This document shows positions 14,259-15,275 of a DNA stretch of 15,275 bases, one piece after another; within the stretch, counting starts at the first letter, position 1; every line of letters begins with the position of its first letter. Where the stretch lies: assembly GCA_900770275.1 (NCBI GenBank), contig CAAGJS010000157.1, positions 1 through 15,275 of the forward strand, in the 5' to 3' direction. The translations under genes and the position numbers were made by a program. The notes under the pieces were generated by a model. That model was not told the origin of the DNA. It was given only the letters and a program-made list of their open reading frames with translations, and did not search any database. The DNA is from Erysipelotrichaceae bacterium. GTDB lineage: Bacteria; Bacillota_I; Bacilli_A; Erysipelotrichales; Erysipelotrichaceae.

Positions 14259-15275
14259 TTAACCAAGCAGTGCAACACCAAGGAAGCAGGTAACAAGCAT
14301 CTTGATGATCCACAGCGGAATTGTGTAGAGCCAGAACTCAGTCAGCTTGTATTTGCCAAGTCCCATCGTCATTGCCGGCATACCATCGATCGGCATGAAC
14401 CAGTTGGTCCACGCAGCAAGCGTGCATGCATAAACGAGCGGAACCGGATTGTATCCGTACTGAGCGCACAACGAGATGCCAATCGGCGCAAAGACGAACA
14501 GAGAACCGAAGGAGGCACCAGTGAAGGTTGCCATGATCGATGTCAGGAATGCAAACACAAGGACCAGCGTGAGAAGCGACGGATTTGCGCCGAGCATCCC
14601 GGCAATCTTTTCGCCGAGGAAGGCGGAGAGTCCACAGTTGGACATTGTGGCAGCGACGCCGATGATGGAAGCCATCATGATCAGAACCGGCGAGAACATG
14701 TTGCCGAGGAATTCCTTGAAGTTGACGATTCCTGCAGCCAGATATACGCCAGCGATCATAAGCGGTGCAATGTAGCCGATGTCGCCCGGAATCTTCGACA
14801 GGAAGATCATTACAACCAGCATTACAACATAGAGTACGTAAGTAAGCTTCTGCTGTGCATCGCTGAGAACCGGCTTGAATTCTTCTTCTTTCTTTCCCTC
14901 TGCCTGCTTCTTGAGAGAATCGTTGATGTCGCGATCCGGCAGGAAGCGGTGCATCACAATGGCATAGACCAGATAGACGACGGAGAAGATGACGCTGATG
15001 ATGCACATCTTGCCGATATCGACGTTGACATCCGTATATCCGCCAGCTTCACAGAGCGAAGCCATGATTCCGGCGAAGATTGCCAGGCCGGTCGGCAGCC
15101 ATCCGGAAGCGTTGATTGCCATTGCGGCAGGAAGAACAATCCGGGAAGTAGGAAGTTTCTTGTTGTAAGGAATTTCTGCCATCAGGGTGATGACAAGAAC
15201 ATAGTAAGCAGTGCCGGTGATGAAGTTTCCAACCAGCATGATCGCAAACAGCAGAAGGATGAAACCTTTGGTTCC
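14259..15275 (-). CDS. SLC13-like (DASS/ArsB-NhaD superfamily) permease, 5' end beyond the window
   Basis: A polytopic membrane protein with at least eight hydrophobic segments. A long charged cytoplasmic loop (RDINDSLKKQAEGKKEEEF) separates two membrane bundles, as in the divalent anion:sodium symporter superfamily. Segments such as TFTGASFGSLFVFAPIG and NWFMPIDGMPAMTMGLG resemble its re-entrant and C-terminal regions. The apparent ATG at 15239 is internal: the frame stays open to the right edge and encodes TKGFILLLFAI, another membrane segment, so roughly a quarter to a third of the protein probably lies outside. Family members import di- and tricarboxylates and related organic anions, which suits uptake of a sugar acid or an esterified acid for the neighbouring catabolic operon. 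Substrate not determinable. Confidence 0.8.
   Translation of the reverse strand, partial: GTKGFILLLFAIMLVGNFITGTAYYVLVITLMAEIPYNKKLPTSRIVLPAAMAINASGWLPTGLAIFAGIMASLCEAGGYTDVNVDIGKMCIISVIFSVVYLVYAIVMHRFLPDRDINDSLKKQAEGKKEEEFKPVLSDAQQKLTYVLYVVMLVVMIFLSKIPGDIGYIAPLMIAGVYLAAGIVNFKEFLGNMFSPVLIMMASIIGVAATMSNCGLSAFLGEKIAGMLGANPSLLTLVLVFAFLTSIMATFTGASFGSLFVFAPIGISLCAQYGYNPVPLVYACTLAAWTNWFMPIDGMPAMTMGLGKYKLTEFWLYTIPLWIIKMLVTCFLGVALLG

Overview
The window is a carbohydrate/acid-sugar catabolic island from a bacterium, most likely a member of the Bacillota (Firmicutes). The evidence is AGGAGG-type Shine-Dalgarno sites, mid-range base composition, tightly packed co-directional genes, and a PrpR-type regulator beside a tetronate kinase/PdxA2-like pair. 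I cannot name a species. A gut anaerobe is plausible but is inference. No RNA genes, insertion sequences, CRISPR arrays or origins are visible, and no stretch longer than 300 bases lacks a gene.

Region by region: (1) 1-57 (-) is the N-terminus of a further membrane protein cut by the left edge. (2) 184-10960 (-) is one apparent eight-gene operon read right to left. It starts with a DUF1537-type four-carbon acid sugar kinase, followed by an iron-dependent alcohol dehydrogenase, a DapA-superfamily aldolase/lyase and a PdxA/PdxA2-type dehydrogenase. Then come three consecutive two-domain esterases (549, 592 and 585 aa) and a cytoplasmic Asp-box (sialidase-fold) protein. Gaps run from an 8-bp overlap to 47 bp. 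(3) 10961-11072 is a divergent control region. It has a good sigma-70-type promoter for the operon (TTGGAA-17-TATTCT) and a 17-bp palindrome TGTTTC-N5-GAAACA centred about 62 bp upstream of the predicted start. (4) 11073-12896 (+) is a PrpR-like regulator whose AAA+ module is heavily degenerate and lacks the GAFTGA loop. (5) 12907-14154 (-) is an MFS carrier and 14259 to the right edge (-) is an SLC13-like permease; an intrinsic terminator lies between them.

How it may work (inference): the kinase and PdxA2-like enzyme match the known DUF1537/PdxA2 route from D-threonate or D-erythronate to a 4-phosphate, then by oxidation and decarboxylation to dihydroxyacetone phosphate. The hydrolases have no signal peptides, so an esterified or conjugated substrate would be imported whole by the flanking carriers and opened in the cytoplasm. 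The aldolase and Fe-ADH would handle a second fragment or a side product. The regulator next door probably senses the substrate and activates the operon with sigma-70 rather than sigma-54.

The most novel-looking element is the esterase trio. Each protein carries two alpha/beta-hydrolase-like halves: a C-terminal half with an intact Ser-Asp-His set, and an N-terminal half whose nucleophile position is Asn or Gly. Between the two closest paralogues the 'dead' half is more conserved than the catalytic half.
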